Shown piece after piece: positions 22,312 to 30,400 of a DNA stretch of 34,445 nucleotides. Both the position numbers and the translations under genes were made by a program. Below the pieces are notes generated by a model. That model saw only the letters and a program-made list of their open reading frames with translations. It ran no database searches and was not told the origin of the DNA. Source of the DNA: CAZVPZ01 sp964629245. Lineage in GTDB: Archaea; Nanohalarchaeota; Nanosalinia; Nanosalinales; Nanosalinaceae. The DNA lies in contig CAZVPZ010000010.1 in the NCBI GenBank assembly GCA_964629245.1, forward strand, positions 1 to 34,445. Direction: 5' to 3'. The stretch's first letter is position 1, and the number at the start of each line of letters is the position of its first letter.

Positions 22312-22746
22312 CTATTTCCGAACCGTGATGAGTTCTTCCCGCTCCTCTATCTCAGGGCAGTCTGCGCTCGAAACCACTGCGAGGTAGTCCGGTATCTTGC
22401 TGCTCTGTATCTGGGTGGAAACGCTCTCCTCCACCTCCAGACCGTTGACCGTGGTCTGGTTGACGGGTAGAGAAGAGTTGAACGCTGCCACGGTGATGTC
22501 GTTCGTGAACCGGATGGTTCCGGTGTTCTCGAGGTCGAACAGGATGACCGTTCCCGTCTTGTCGTAGACAGGGTCACGGATTGACAGCGCGGCATTCCCA
22601 CATCTGCGTTCCTGCTGTGTGTCCTCAAGGGCGCCCTGGGTGATGTTGCGGGCGAAATTGGGGGCCCAGGATGAGTAGACCATCGCCAGCGCCATCGCGA
22701 CCATCAGGAGGATTGCGGCAGATGCGAGCTGGGAGACTCCTTTCAT
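22312..22746 (-). CDS. Type IV pilin-like protein B
   Basis: This 144-residue protein has a class III-type prepilin N-terminus: 'MKGVSQLASAAILLMVAMALA'. The cut by the archaeal prepilin peptidase is expected after the Lys-Gly, leaving a hydrophobic helix that packs in the filament core. The globular part is beta-rich with 'ENTGTIRFTNDITVAAF', close to 'RNTGTIELTDVQVSAW' in pilin A, so the two are paralogues. Both have a Cys soon after the helix and one near the C-terminus, probably a disulfide. The ATG at 22746 is 1 nt past the pilin A stop; the upstream in-frame start at 22785 overlaps pilin A and adds a non-pilin leader. It ends 3 nt from the stop of the convergent fibre gene. Confidence 0.85.
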   Translation of the reverse strand: MKGVSQLASAAILLMVAMALAMVYSSWAPNFARNITQGALEDTQQERRCGNAALSIRDPVYDKTGTVILFDLENTGTIRFTNDITVAAFNSSLPVNQTTVNGLEVEESVSTQIQSSKIPDYLAVVSSADCPEIEEREELITVRK

Positions 22747-22747
22747 C

Positions 22748-23167
22748 TTAATCGATGTCTTCAAACCTGTCAGTCGGGTTGTCACAGTTGCCCGACATGG
22801 CCTGTATGTAGTCTGGTTTGGAGCCTGAAGATATATTGTCCACAGAGTAATCGCCTCTTGAGATGCTCATGACGATGTTTCCAGCGGGCAGGTCGTTCTT
22901 CCACGCCGAGACCTGGACATCCGTGAGTTCGATGGTTCCGGTATTCCTGACCACTACCGTCGTGTTCCCGTCTGCGAAGTGCTTGGCCGACAGTATCTCG
23001 ACACTCCCCTTGTTGCACTTGGTCTGGTGAAGTGACTGGTTCTCCGTATCGCCCAGGATGTTCTGGACCAGGCTTGGCGCCCAGCTTGAGAAGATGCCGA
23101 GCACGGTCATCGTCACCATCAGGATGAGAACGATGCTTATAACTGGCGAAATCCCTTTCCTGTCCAT
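22748..23167 (-). CDS. Type IV pilin-like protein A
   Basis: This 139-residue protein begins 'MDRKGISPVISIVLILMV', a textbook archaeal pilin/archaellin start (KG-ISPVIS, with cleavage after Gly). The hydrophobic helix runs to about residue 25 ('GIFSSWAPSLVQNIL'). The head domain has sequons, the 'NTGTIELTDVQV' strand pair and two Cys (near residues 50 and 127). I start at the ATG 23167 and not the upstream GTG, because the TATA box at 23188-23197 is centred 26 nt before it and the leader peptide would then be the normal short, basic type. With pilin B it should form the filament driven by the upstream ATPase and platform proteins. Confidence 0.9.
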   Translation of the reverse strand: MDRKGISPVISIVLILMVTMTVLGIFSSWAPSLVQNILGDTENQSLHQTKCNKGSVEILSAKHFADGNTTVVVRNTGTIELTDVQVSAWKNDLPAGNIVMSISRGDYSVDNISSGSKPDYIQAMSGNCDNPTDRFEDID

Positions 23168-23187
23168 AACATACACTTCGTCATCCG

Positions 23188-23197
23188 CCTTTTAGTG
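23188..23197 (-). promoter_or_regulatory. Internal TATA box for the pilin pair
   Basis: Minus-strand CACTAAAAGG centred at about 23193, 26 nt from the ATG at 23167. It gives the pilins their own promoter within the pilus operon, which would allow far more pilin than assembly proteins. Confidence 0.6.
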
Positions 23198-23201
23198 TTT
23201 T

Positions 23202-24404
23202 TCAGAGGAAGAAAGTGACCGCCAGGTATCCAGAGGCGAACAGGATGGCGACGTGCTTGAACCCGGCCTGGAACTCTCCCTCAGAGAGCTTGCCGATTAT
23301 CAGGCCGGAGAAAAGGGCCTGGATGTACACCAGCCGTGTGAACCATTCCTTGTAGAGAGTGATGTTCTCCTGAAGGGTGCTCCCGCCTGTCCCGAGTATG
23401 TTGAGGTTGCCTCCTATCGACTGGGAGGCCTGTGCGAGGTTGGGGAGCAGGTAGGTGGTCAGCGCGATAAGGATGCCGATGAAGATGAAGTAGACTATGT
23501 ATCCTGTTATCATCTCGCCGTAGAGCTGGCTCTGCCTCTCCTCCTTCAGCTGTTTGATCGACCGGATGTTGTCGCCAACAGAGTCCAAGACATCCTGTAT
23601 GTGGCCTCCCGAGGTGTAGGCCTGGATTATGGTGTCTACGCTCCTCTTTATGAGCTTGGAGTGGGTCTCGTTCCCGAAGTTCTGGAGTATCTCGTCAAAC
23701 GGGATGCCCCACTCTATCTGGGCCGACATCTTCTCTATCTTGTCGTCCAGCGGCCCGTAGCTCCCGGTCTCGGCGTTCTGGATGGCCTGCGGAAGCGACA
23801 TACCGGCTCTCGTTCCCTCCACGATGTCTCTCAGGAAGGCGGGGAACTCCTCCTCCACCTTTTTCCGCCTCCTATACTGCTGGTACTTGACATAGCCCAG
23901 CGGGACAAATATTAGAAGTAGAGCGGCGAAGTTGAGGCCGACGAAAGCCAGCTGCTGGAAGTTGGTGTAGGAGGTTACAGTCGCGCTCACCAGCTCTTGG
24001 TCGGTGAAGCCCAGATTTCTCTTGGATATGATCACGGTGTTCTGCTGCCTCAGCACGTCTGTAGGCACTTTTATGATGTTGCTGCCCTGCGCGGTCTCCT
24101 TTACCGTCTCGCCGTTCACCCTTATCACGAGGACCGTCGAGTCCTGCATACCCTCTATATTTACGGTAAGTGTGGTATCAGATATCAGGGTCGGACTGCT
24201 GATGTTGAAGTTGAACCTTGCCGCCTTCTGGTTGGTTATAGGCATCGGTTCCTGAAGGGTGAATCTCTTGGTTGTCTCCTGGTAGTACCAGGTGTTCGCC
24301 GCCGCCAGCATCATCCCCACTGTCGCGGCGAGTCCGATAAGTGTTATCAGCTTCTTGTTCTTCCTCCAGAAGTTCTTGAGTTTAAGCTTCCTTTTTTTCA
24401 GCAT
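23202..24404 (-). CDS. Pilus platform protein (GspF/TadC/FlaJ-like), with extracellular beta domain
   Basis: A 400-residue inner-membrane platform subunit. A basic N-terminus precedes TM1 (about 19-36). Next is an unusual outer segment of about 110 residues (about 42-150), rich in strands and Thr/Val, then TM2 (about 153-172). The cytoplasmic T2SSF domain follows (about 185-305: 'FPAFLRDIVEGTRAGMSLPQAI', 'AQIEWGIPFDEIL', 'YTSGGHIQDVLD'). TM3 is about 312-333, and two helices near the C-terminus complete it. T2SSF proteins link the ATPase to the growing filament. The extra outer domain is not part of standard FlaJ and could contact pilins or the S-layer. It lies 1 nt after a second platform gene and 34 nt before pilin A. 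Confidence 0.88.
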   Translation of the reverse strand: MLKKRKLKLKNFWRKNKKLITLIGLAATVGMMLAAANTWYYQETTKRFTLQEPMPITNQKAARFNFNISSPTLISDTTLTVNIEGMQDSTVLVIRVNGETVKETAQGSNIIKVPTDVLRQQNTVIISKRNLGFTDQELVSATVTSYTNFQQLAFVGLNFAALLLIFVPLGYVKYQQYRRRKKVEEEFPAFLRDIVEGTRAGMSLPQAIQNAETGSYGPLDDKIEKMSAQIEWGIPFDEILQNFGNETHSKLIKRSVDTIIQAYTSGGHIQDVLDSVGDNIRSIKQLKEERQSQLYGEMITGYIVYFIFIGILIALTTYLLPNLAQASQSIGGNLNILGTGGSTLQENITLYKEWFTRLVYIQALFSGLIIGKLSEGEFQAGFKHVAILFASGYLAVTFFL

Positions 24405-24405
24405 C

Positions 24406-25329
24406 TCAGTCCACCTTCAGCCCTAGGAAGAGTATGAACAGCGTGTTTATGACCGGTATTATGACGTGGACACCCATCCACATCAGGTCCCTTATGGCGA
24501 ATCCCATCAGCTGTCCTCCCAGCAGGTTCATGACTGAGAGAATGGTCACCAGGAAGACGGGTGCGGCGATCAGTATAGCGGTGTAGAAGGACGCGTAAGT
24601 GCTCAGCCGCTCTATCTCCTTCTCGCGCTCCATCTTGTACTCGAAAAGCGCCTCTTCTGCCTTCTCCTTCAGGTAATCCTCCAGGTTCCCACCGGTCTCC
24701 ACGGTCGATAAGATGCCGTAGAGCAGCTCGCTCCACTCCTCGCTCGGAGAACTGTCCGCGACCTCCCTGATAGCTGTCGTGAAATCCTCGCCGAAGACGT
24801 TAACCTTCCTGGATATCTCGCCCGCCTCTCTCGATATACCGCCGTACTCGTCGAACGTGCTCAGCAGCTGGAACATCGAACTGGGAGGGATGCCTGAAGT
24901 GGCGATCGCCGACAGGTGGTTAACCGCGAAAGGCAGGCTCTCGTCTATCGCTCTCTTCCTTCGCTTCGCCTTCTGTCCTGGATACATGAACAGGAAGGCG
25001 AACACCAGTACGGAGAGTGCGAGAGGCATCCCGATGCTGTATCTTACTATCTGGTAGGTTGTAGCTCCCACGGATAAGGTGTAGATGCCTCCTCCCAGCA
25101 TCCCGAGGAAGAAGGCGGAGATGGTGTAGAGGAATATCTTTGAGACGTAAGTCCTGTAGAGGACGTCCATATCCGCCTCGTTGAGGTCCCGTTTCAGGCC
25201 CTGGAAGTACTTGCCGTGTTTATCCACGGTCGGCCCGAAAAGGGCGTTTGCGGCGGCGCTCGTGGTTTCGGCGTTGGCAGCCTGTTTCAGCCTCGCGACT
25301 ATGCCCAGTCTGAATGGGTTTGAACTCAT
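24406..25329 (-). CDS. Pilus platform protein (GspF/TadB/FlaJ-like)
   Basis: This 307-residue protein has TM helices near 67-90, 95-117 and two in the last 80 residues. Between them is a T2SSF domain ('RAIDESLPFAVNHLSAIATSGIPPSSMFQLLS', shown here only as its pattern of helix-turn-helix around Ser-Gly-Ile-Pro, and 'VETGGNLEDYLKEKAE'). Having two T2SSF proteins side by side is known for Tad-like systems (TadB plus TadC) and for some archaeal pili (split FlaJ/PilC). Its ATG overlaps the stop of the KaiC-like gene by 4 nt (ATGA), so translation is likely coupled. Part of the pilus operon. Confidence 0.88.
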   Translation of the reverse strand: MSSNPFRLGIVARLKQAANAETTSAAANALFGPTVDKHGKYFQGLKRDLNEADMDVLYRTYVSKIFLYTISAFFLGMLGGGIYTLSVGATTYQIVRYSIGMPLALSVLVFAFLFMYPGQKAKRRKRAIDESLPFAVNHLSAIATSGIPPSSMFQLLSTFDEYGGISREAGEISRKVNVFGEDFTTAIREVADSSPSEEWSELLYGILSTVETGGNLEDYLKEKAEEALFEYKMEREKEIERLSTYASFYTAILIAAPVFLVTILSVMNLLGGQLMGFAIRDLMWMGVHVIIPVINTLFILFLGLKVD

Positions 25330-25973
25330 TGTACCTTGAGTCCGTCGTTCTGGAACACGTAGCTGTGAACCGCGTTGTTGTAGTCCGAGCCTTTCATTTT
25401 TTTCACGTAGATATGGCGCTCCATCTTTCCCTTCTTTCTTACGAGTTCCATCTTGATTATGCCGTCTGCCACCTCTTCCTCTATCTCCGTCGACTCCTCC
25501 TGTTCAGCAAGTAGCAGGGTTGTGCAACCCATGTCCCTGAGCTCATCCCTTATCTCCAGAAGTATCTTTCTCCTGTCCTTTCGGGTATCGATATAGAGGT
25601 CGAGATCTGTTATGGGGTCGAGCACGATCCTCTTGGCGTTGTTCTCCGTGATGGCGCTCCTGAGCATATCAGCTATCTTCTCGTACCTGTAAGGGTCGAA
25701 GTTTATGACGTTGATAGTGCCATCTTTCACCTTCCCCTCAAACTCCCAGTCGAAAGTCGTGGTCCTGAGTATCTCGTTCTCGGTCTCCTGGAACGAGACG
25801 TAGAGTCCTGCCTCCCCCATGGTAGCGCCTCGGTAGAGGAATTCGAGACCGAGGTTCGACTTCCCGGAGCCCGGTTCTCCCTCCACGAGAATCATCTGCC
25901 TCTCCGGTATTCCGCCTCCAAGCAGCCTATCGAAGTTGTGGATGCCTGACTTGAGTCTCTTTATCTGTTTCAT
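25326..25973 (-). CDS. Single-domain KaiC/FlaH-like RecA-fold ATPase
   Basis: This 215-residue protein has a KaiC-type core: 'SGIHNFDRLLGGGIPERQ', Walker A 'GEPGSGKS' (32-39), then 'LYVSFQETENEI' and Walker B 'RIVLDPITDL' (about 107-116). The C-terminal strand set 'HIYVKKMKGSDYN' is also typical. In archaella the homologous FlaH forms a ring on the motor ATPase FlaI; its place here, between the secretion ATPase and the platform genes, suggests the same job in a pilus. Whether it hydrolyses or only binds ATP is not clear. The start at 25973 is 1 nt past the ATPase stop; the upstream start at 26000 would overlap that gene. A stand-alone signalling KaiC is the alternative. Confidence 0.85.
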   Translation of the reverse strand: MKQIKRLKSGIHNFDRLLGGGIPERQMILVEGEPGSGKSNLGLEFLYRGATMGEAGLYVSFQETENEILRTTTFDWEFEGKVKDGTINVINFDPYRYEKIADMLRSAITENNAKRIVLDPITDLDLYIDTRKDRRKILLEIRDELRDMGCTTLLLAEQEESTEIEEEVADGIIKMELVRKKGKMERHIYVKKMKGSDYNNAVHSYVFQNDGLKVQ

Positions 25974-25974
25974 C

Positions 25975-27900
25975 CTATGCCTCGAAGGGATTGGTCTCAA
26001 CCGATTCGGAGTCCTTGAAAGGATTTTCTTCCCTCTCCTCGGGGCTCCTGTCCTGAACCGCCTCTATCTTCTCCCGTTCACTCTTCAACCGTTTCTCTAT
26101 CTCGGCCACAGGATTTTCCTCTGCAGCCTTCTTCTCCTCAAGGGTCTCCTGGCCTGTTATCTCCCTGACCTCTGCTTCCAGTCTTTTCTGGGTGTCTCTA
26201 TCCATCGCGTTGTCGAGCTGTCTAGGACGGGAGATATCGACCTTCTGCTCGGCCTGGATGACATCGTCGAGACTGTATTCGGGGTTCTCGGCGTTCACCA
26301 TCTTCATGATTTCCTCCTTGTTCTTGTAGTACTCCGCTATAACCCTTGAGACCTTGTCGAAGCGAGAAACATCCTTTTTCTGGAGCCATTTCAGGACTCT
26401 AGTCCTGTCCTGGAGTTCCTGGTTGAGCTCGCTCTTGCTTATGCCGTAGTCGTTGCTTATCTTGTCGAACAGGAAGGGTTCGCCCCTCATCCTGAAGGAG
26501 TCGTCTCTCGCGGTCCAGGAGAACACCTCGTTTGTCCTGGCGCTCTGTGAGTCGCCCATCACTTTTTGGACCTCGTGCACCGCCCTGACACGTCTCGCGC
26601 TCTTCTTGACTCCCTTGGCATGGGTCATGACCACGATAACATCCAGCGACTCGACAAGGGCTGGAGAGAGCGAGATAGGGGGTGTCACAAGCCTCTTGAC
26701 GACATCGTTCGGCCCCGAGGCGTGCATAGTGCCCACCGAGGGGTGGCCCGAACTCATGCCCTGGAAGAGCACGCTGGCCTCCTCTCCACGGACCTCTCCT
26801 ACGATCACGTAGTCGGGGTTCTCACGGAACGACTCCTTCAGCAGCTTGTCCATATCCACGTCAGAGTCGCTGTTGGTGCCGAACATCGAGCGCGTAACCG
26901 ACGGAATCCAGTTCTCGTGGGGTAGCTGGAGTTCGCGGGTATCTTCGATAGATACTATCTTATCCTCCGGGGGGATGAACGCGACGACCGAGTTCAGGTA
27001 TGAAGTCTTGCCTGTCGCTGTTCCCCCGCATATAAGGAAAGACTGCTGGTACTGTTCTATCAGCCACATGTAGGCCATTATCTCGGCGGAGGCGGTGCCG
27101 AGATTCATTATGTTTACGGCGGAGAAAGGCTCTTCCTGGAACTTCCTGATCGAGAAGGTGGGGCCGCGGGAGGTGACGTCCTCAGTAAGCGAGGCGTTGA
27201 CACGTGAGCCGTCCGGTAGAGCGCCGTCGAGCAGGGGATTGGCGTAGGAGACGTACCTGCCGGTCCTCTCCGCCAGCTTGATAACCAGGTTTTTCAGGTC
27301 GTCCTTATCCTCGAACCTGACGTTGCTTTTCACCGACCCGAACTCGGAGTGGACCGCGAACAGCGGGATTCCGGTCCCGTCGCATCCCAGGTCCTCGATA
27401 TACGGGTCGTGCATGAAGGGCTCGATTTTCCCGAGGCCGACGAAGTCCCTATATATGAAGTACATTATCTTCTTGTGCTGTTTCTCGGAGAGGTCAAGAC
27501 CGAGTTCAAGCATCAGCTCGTCAATCTTCTTCTCCAGGTATGCTATGACCTTCTTCCGGTCCTGCATCGCGCTCAGTGAGACATCGAGCTTCTCAGAGAG
27601 GTTTTCCTTTATCATCTGGAGGACTTCCTCTTCGTTCTCGTCAAGCGTGGGCTCCTCAAGGTTGTACTTCACCTCCTTGTTCTCGTCATCCCACTTGATG
27701 TGGGCGTAGGCGAACGGCTTGATAAGCGGGTACTTGACGTCGATGTCCGACAGCTTGTCGATGTTCTTGGTTATCTTGACATCCTTTTCGGTGCTCACGT
27801 CGAAATCGAGCTCGCTCTCACCCTTGAACTCGAACGCCATCTCTGCCTCGTCCTGTTCTCCGCCGCCCAGCTTTTTCTTCAGCCCTGATAAAATGGACAT
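25975..27900 (-). CDS. Type IV pilus/type II secretion ATPase (FlaI/GspE/TadA-like)
   Basis: This 641-residue hexameric motor powers pilus assembly. Motifs: N-terminal domain with 'VGLGKIEPFMHDPYIEDLGCDG' (FlaI/TadA type), Walker A 'GGTATGKTS' (292-300), Asp box 'SIEDTRELQLPHENW', Walker B 'ENPDYVIVGEVRGEEA' and His box 'GTMHASG'. The first 60 residues and the last 110 are extensions. The C-terminal one is charged, coiled-coil-like and ends with two 'NPF' tripeptides (ENPFKD and TNPFEA), which is odd and might be a docking tail. I start at 27900 because the next in-frame start, 27945, overlaps the argS stop, and a TATA box (27926-27936) fits 27900. First gene of the pilus operon. Confidence 0.94.
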   Translation of the reverse strand: MSILSGLKKKLGGGEQDEAEMAFEFKGESELDFDVSTEKDVKITKNIDKLSDIDVKYPLIKPFAYAHIKWDDENKEVKYNLEEPTLDENEEEVLQMIKENLSEKLDVSLSAMQDRKKVIAYLEKKIDELMLELGLDLSEKQHKKIMYFIYRDFVGLGKIEPFMHDPYIEDLGCDGTGIPLFAVHSEFGSVKSNVRFEDKDDLKNLVIKLAERTGRYVSYANPLLDGALPDGSRVNASLTEDVTSRGPTFSIRKFQEEPFSAVNIMNLGTASAEIMAYMWLIEQYQQSFLICGGTATGKTSYLNSVVAFIPPEDKIVSIEDTRELQLPHENWIPSVTRSMFGTNSDSDVDMDKLLKESFRENPDYVIVGEVRGEEASVLFQGMSSGHPSVGTMHASGPNDVVKRLVTPPISLSPALVESLDVIVVMTHAKGVKKSARRVRAVHEVQKVMGDSQSARTNEVFSWTARDDSFRMRGEPFLFDKISNDYGISKSELNQELQDRTRVLKWLQKKDVSRFDKVSRVIAEYYKNKEEIMKMVNAENPEYSLDDVIQAEQKVDISRPRQLDNAMDRDTQKRLEAEVREITGQETLEEKKAAEENPVAEIEKRLKSEREKIEAVQDRSPEEREENPFKDSESVETNPFEA

Positions 27901-27925
27901 ACCTGTTGAAGAAATGGCTACGGTC

Positions 27926-27936
27926 GTTAATAATTT
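27926..27936 (-). promoter_or_regulatory. TATA box of the pilus operon
   Basis: Minus-strand AAATTATTAAC in the 41-nt gap after argS, centred about 30 nt from the ATG at 27900. The pilus operon can therefore be transcribed separately from argS. Confidence 0.55.
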
Positions 27937-27941
27937 CTCGG

Positions 27942-29600
27942 TCACATCTGTTCCAGGGCTTCTATGCCTAGTAGTTCCAGGCCGGCATCTGTGACATCTA
28001 CGAAGAGTTCCACTATACGTAGCCTCCGCTTCCGCGTGTCCTCTCCCTCCGCCTGTATAACCGGTGTCGAGTGGTAGAAAGAGTTGAACTCTTCCGCGAG
28101 CGTTGAAAGGTAGTTCGCCACCTTCGCCGGTTCTCGCTGTCGTGCCGCGGATTCCACCCGCTCGGGGAACTCCGCGAGCTGCTTGAGAAGCCGGTATTCT
28201 GCCTCTTCAGGCCTTCCTGACAGCTCTCCCTCTTCTTCTGCCTTCTGGAGTATGCTCTTTGCTCGGGTGTTGGAGTACTGGAGGTAAGGCCCTGAATCGC
28301 CCTCGAATGAGAGCGCGCGGTCCCAGTCGAACTGTATATCTTTCTTCCGGGATACCGAGAGGTTGGCGTATTTTACCGCTCCTATACCTATGGCTTCGGC
28401 GTTCTCCACCTCTCTCTCCATCTTTTCACCTCCTTTCTCTTTCGCCCTCTTCACCGCTTCGTCCAGGAGGTCGGCCTGGCGCTCGATTCTACCCTCTCTG
28501 GAGGACATGCTGCCATCGGGAAGGGAGAGAAGGCCGTATGAGATATGTTCAGAGCCTTCTGTTTCCAGTCCTAGCCTGTCAGCAGCTGCAAATAACTGCC
28601 GGAAGTTGAGCTCCTGTTCCGATGCCACGACGTAGAGGTTGTAGTCGAATCCTTCCCCGTTCCGCTTCTTCAGGTTGTACAGGTCACGCGTGATATAGAG
28701 CGTCGAGCCATCCGATTTGAGCAGGACCACGCCAGGCAGGTTTTCATCTTCGAACTCCATGAAGACGCTTCCGTCCTCGTCTCTCTCCAGTTTTCCCTCG
28801 TCTATCCAGTTCCCTACCAGCTTCCGGGCACCTTCCAGCACAGTTGACTCGCCGGTTATACGGTCGAACTCTATACCCATCCGACTGTATTCCTCTCGGT
28901 GGTGTTCAAGCGACGCCTCGCGGAACATCTCCCAGAGATCCACTGCTTCTCCATCGCCCTCTTCTATCTTTCTTGCCCACTCCCGGGCTTTCTCCTTCAG
29001 GCGGTCGTCATTCTTCGCCTCCTGGTGGAACTGCACGTAGAGATCGTACATGTACTCCATCGGGTTCTCTTCAAAGTCCTTGTCTGTTTCCAGGTTGAGG
29101 TGGGAGTATATCACCTTCCCGAACTGCGTCCCGAGATCGCCGACGTAGTTCTCCGAGGTCACTTCGTAGCCGGTAAAACGCATGATACGCTGGAGAGCAT
29201 CGCCGAGAACGTTGTTCCGGAGGTGGCCTATGTGCATCGGTTTCGCGATGTTTGGCGAGGAGAACTCCACAAGGACATTGCCCTCTTCCTGCTCCACCCC
29301 CGAGTTGTCCGATTCCACCTGTTCTTCTATCCTTTCCGCATACGTCTGCCTGTCAAGGTAGAAGTTAAGGTAGCCTGGTCCTGCCACCTCTATCCTCTCC
29401 ACGATTTCCAGCTCTTCCAGCTCTCCTGCAGTCTCTTCTGCGACCTCCATCGGCTCTTTCCCTAGCTCTGATGCGGCCTTCATGGTGGGATAGGCGTAGT
29501 CGCCGTGCTCGTGGTCCGGCACCTCGATGTCCTCGACCGCTACCGACACGTCTGCGACGGCACCGATTTCCTCTGCGAGCTGTTTCTTTATCTGTTTCAT
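27942..29600 (-). CDS. argS: Arginyl-tRNA synthetase
   Basis: This 552-residue class I synthetase charges tRNA-Arg. Order of domains: Arg-specific N-terminal (Add-1) domain (1-100), 'SSPNIAKPMHIGHLRNN' with HIGH at 123-126, the catalytic Rossmann core, a KMSKS equivalent 'GSMSSREG' (about 362-369), and the alpha-helical anticodon-binding domain ending in 'LELLGIEAL'. KMSKS is degenerate, as is usual for ArgRS. It starts 4 nt after the ureohydrolase stop, and the tRNA-Arg(UCU) gene lies upstream of that, so enzyme and substrate tRNA appear to share one transcript. Confidence 0.97.
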   Translation of the reverse strand: MKQIKKQLAEEIGAVADVSVAVEDIEVPDHEHGDYAYPTMKAASELGKEPMEVAEETAGELEELEIVERIEVAGPGYLNFYLDRQTYAERIEEQVESDNSGVEQEEGNVLVEFSSPNIAKPMHIGHLRNNVLGDALQRIMRFTGYEVTSENYVGDLGTQFGKVIYSHLNLETDKDFEENPMEYMYDLYVQFHQEAKNDDRLKEKAREWARKIEEGDGEAVDLWEMFREASLEHHREEYSRMGIEFDRITGESTVLEGARKLVGNWIDEGKLERDEDGSVFMEFEDENLPGVVLLKSDGSTLYITRDLYNLKKRNGEGFDYNLYVVASEQELNFRQLFAAADRLGLETEGSEHISYGLLSLPDGSMSSREGRIERQADLLDEAVKRAKEKGGEKMEREVENAEAIGIGAVKYANLSVSRKKDIQFDWDRALSFEGDSGPYLQYSNTRAKSILQKAEEEGELSGRPEEAEYRLLKQLAEFPERVESAARQREPAKVANYLSTLAEEFNSFYHSTPVIQAEGEDTRKRRLRIVELFVDVTDAGLELLGIEALEQM

Positions 29601-29603
29601 GTG

Positions 29604-30395
29604 TTAACTCAACTCTTGAAACTTCAAAACCTTTCCCAGTTCGGAGAGGATTTCCCGGCTATTTTCCAAAGTCTTGCCCCCGCTATCCAGGGGAGGCGCG
29701 ACCTCGACTATATCGGCGAAATCAGGCTCAACTACGGCTATCACCTCTTTAACTTGCTCCAGCGCTAGCTCTCCGTCGGGGTAACCTGTCCCTGGCGCCT
29801 CGTTCTCTTTCAGAACGTCGATATCGACGCTCAGGTAGACGGGATGTTCGCCGGAATCGAACTCTCGACTGAAGTCTTGTAGTTCGTCTGCTCCGAACAC
29901 TCTCACTTCGTGCTCTTCCAGGAAATTCCTCTCATCTTTGTCCCTCCTTGTAATCCCAACTAGCCAGACCTCGTCCTCCTCGAAGATGCCCTTTTCAAGA
30001 AGTTCCCGGATAACCACGTCGTGGCTGACGTGGCCGTCCACCTTCTCCTTGAGATCCAGATGAGAGTCCAGCCATGCCAGTCCTAGGTCTGGATATCTTG
30101 CTTTCAGGGCTTTTAGCACGGGATATGATATAGAGTGGTCGCCGCCGATTGAGAGGAGTGGTTTACCGTAACCTGCGAGTTCTTGAGTGTTCTGCTCTAT
30201 CCGTTCCTGAGTCTCCTCTAGGTCGAATTCGTCGGGGAACACCTCATCCACCATCACCGGGTGTGAGAACTCGAAGTCGTCTAGGATGACATCCGGGGCG
30301 TTCAGCGTGCCCTTCCTCGGGTTCCTGTGGATGCCCATGTCACAGGACGCTTTCTGGACTATTACTTCGGCGTCCTTGGGAGAATTAACTTTCAT
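29604..30395 (-). CDS. Arginase/agmatinase-family ureohydrolase
   Basis: This 263-residue protein has the dinuclear Mn ligands of the family: 'GGDHS' (His), 'DSHLD' (Asp, His, Asp; DAHxD usual), and 'SVDIDV' (two Asp). The late Glu is in 'VEVAPPLD'. The segment after SxDxD is 'LKENEAPGTGYP' where 'xxDPxxAPGxGxP' is typical, so the substrate pocket differs. Family members split arginine, agmatine, formiminoglutamate and related guanidino compounds. Agmatinase is a reasonable guess because archaea make putrescine from agmatine and a deoxyhypusine synthase is present, but the substrate is not proven. It starts only 5 nt after the tRNA-Arg 3' end and ends 3 nt before argS. Confidence 0.88.
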   Translation of the reverse strand: MKVNSPKDAEVIVQKASCDMGIHRNPRKGTLNAPDVILDDFEFSHPVMVDEVFPDEFDLEETQERIEQNTQELAGYGKPLLSIGGDHSISYPVLKALKARYPDLGLAWLDSHLDLKEKVDGHVSHDVVIRELLEKGIFEEDEVWLVGITRRDKDERNFLEEHEVRVFGADELQDFSREFDSGEHPVYLSVDIDVLKENEAPGTGYPDGELALEQVKEVIAVVEPDFADIVEVAPPLDSGGKTLENSREILSELGKVLKFQELS

Positions 30396-30400
30396 CGCGA

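Noticed and set aside
23253..23915. 220-codon plus-strand frame over the platform protein gene
   Set aside because: Antisense shadow of a confident T2SSF gene; no promoter at the 26-nt spacing and no recognisable motifs.
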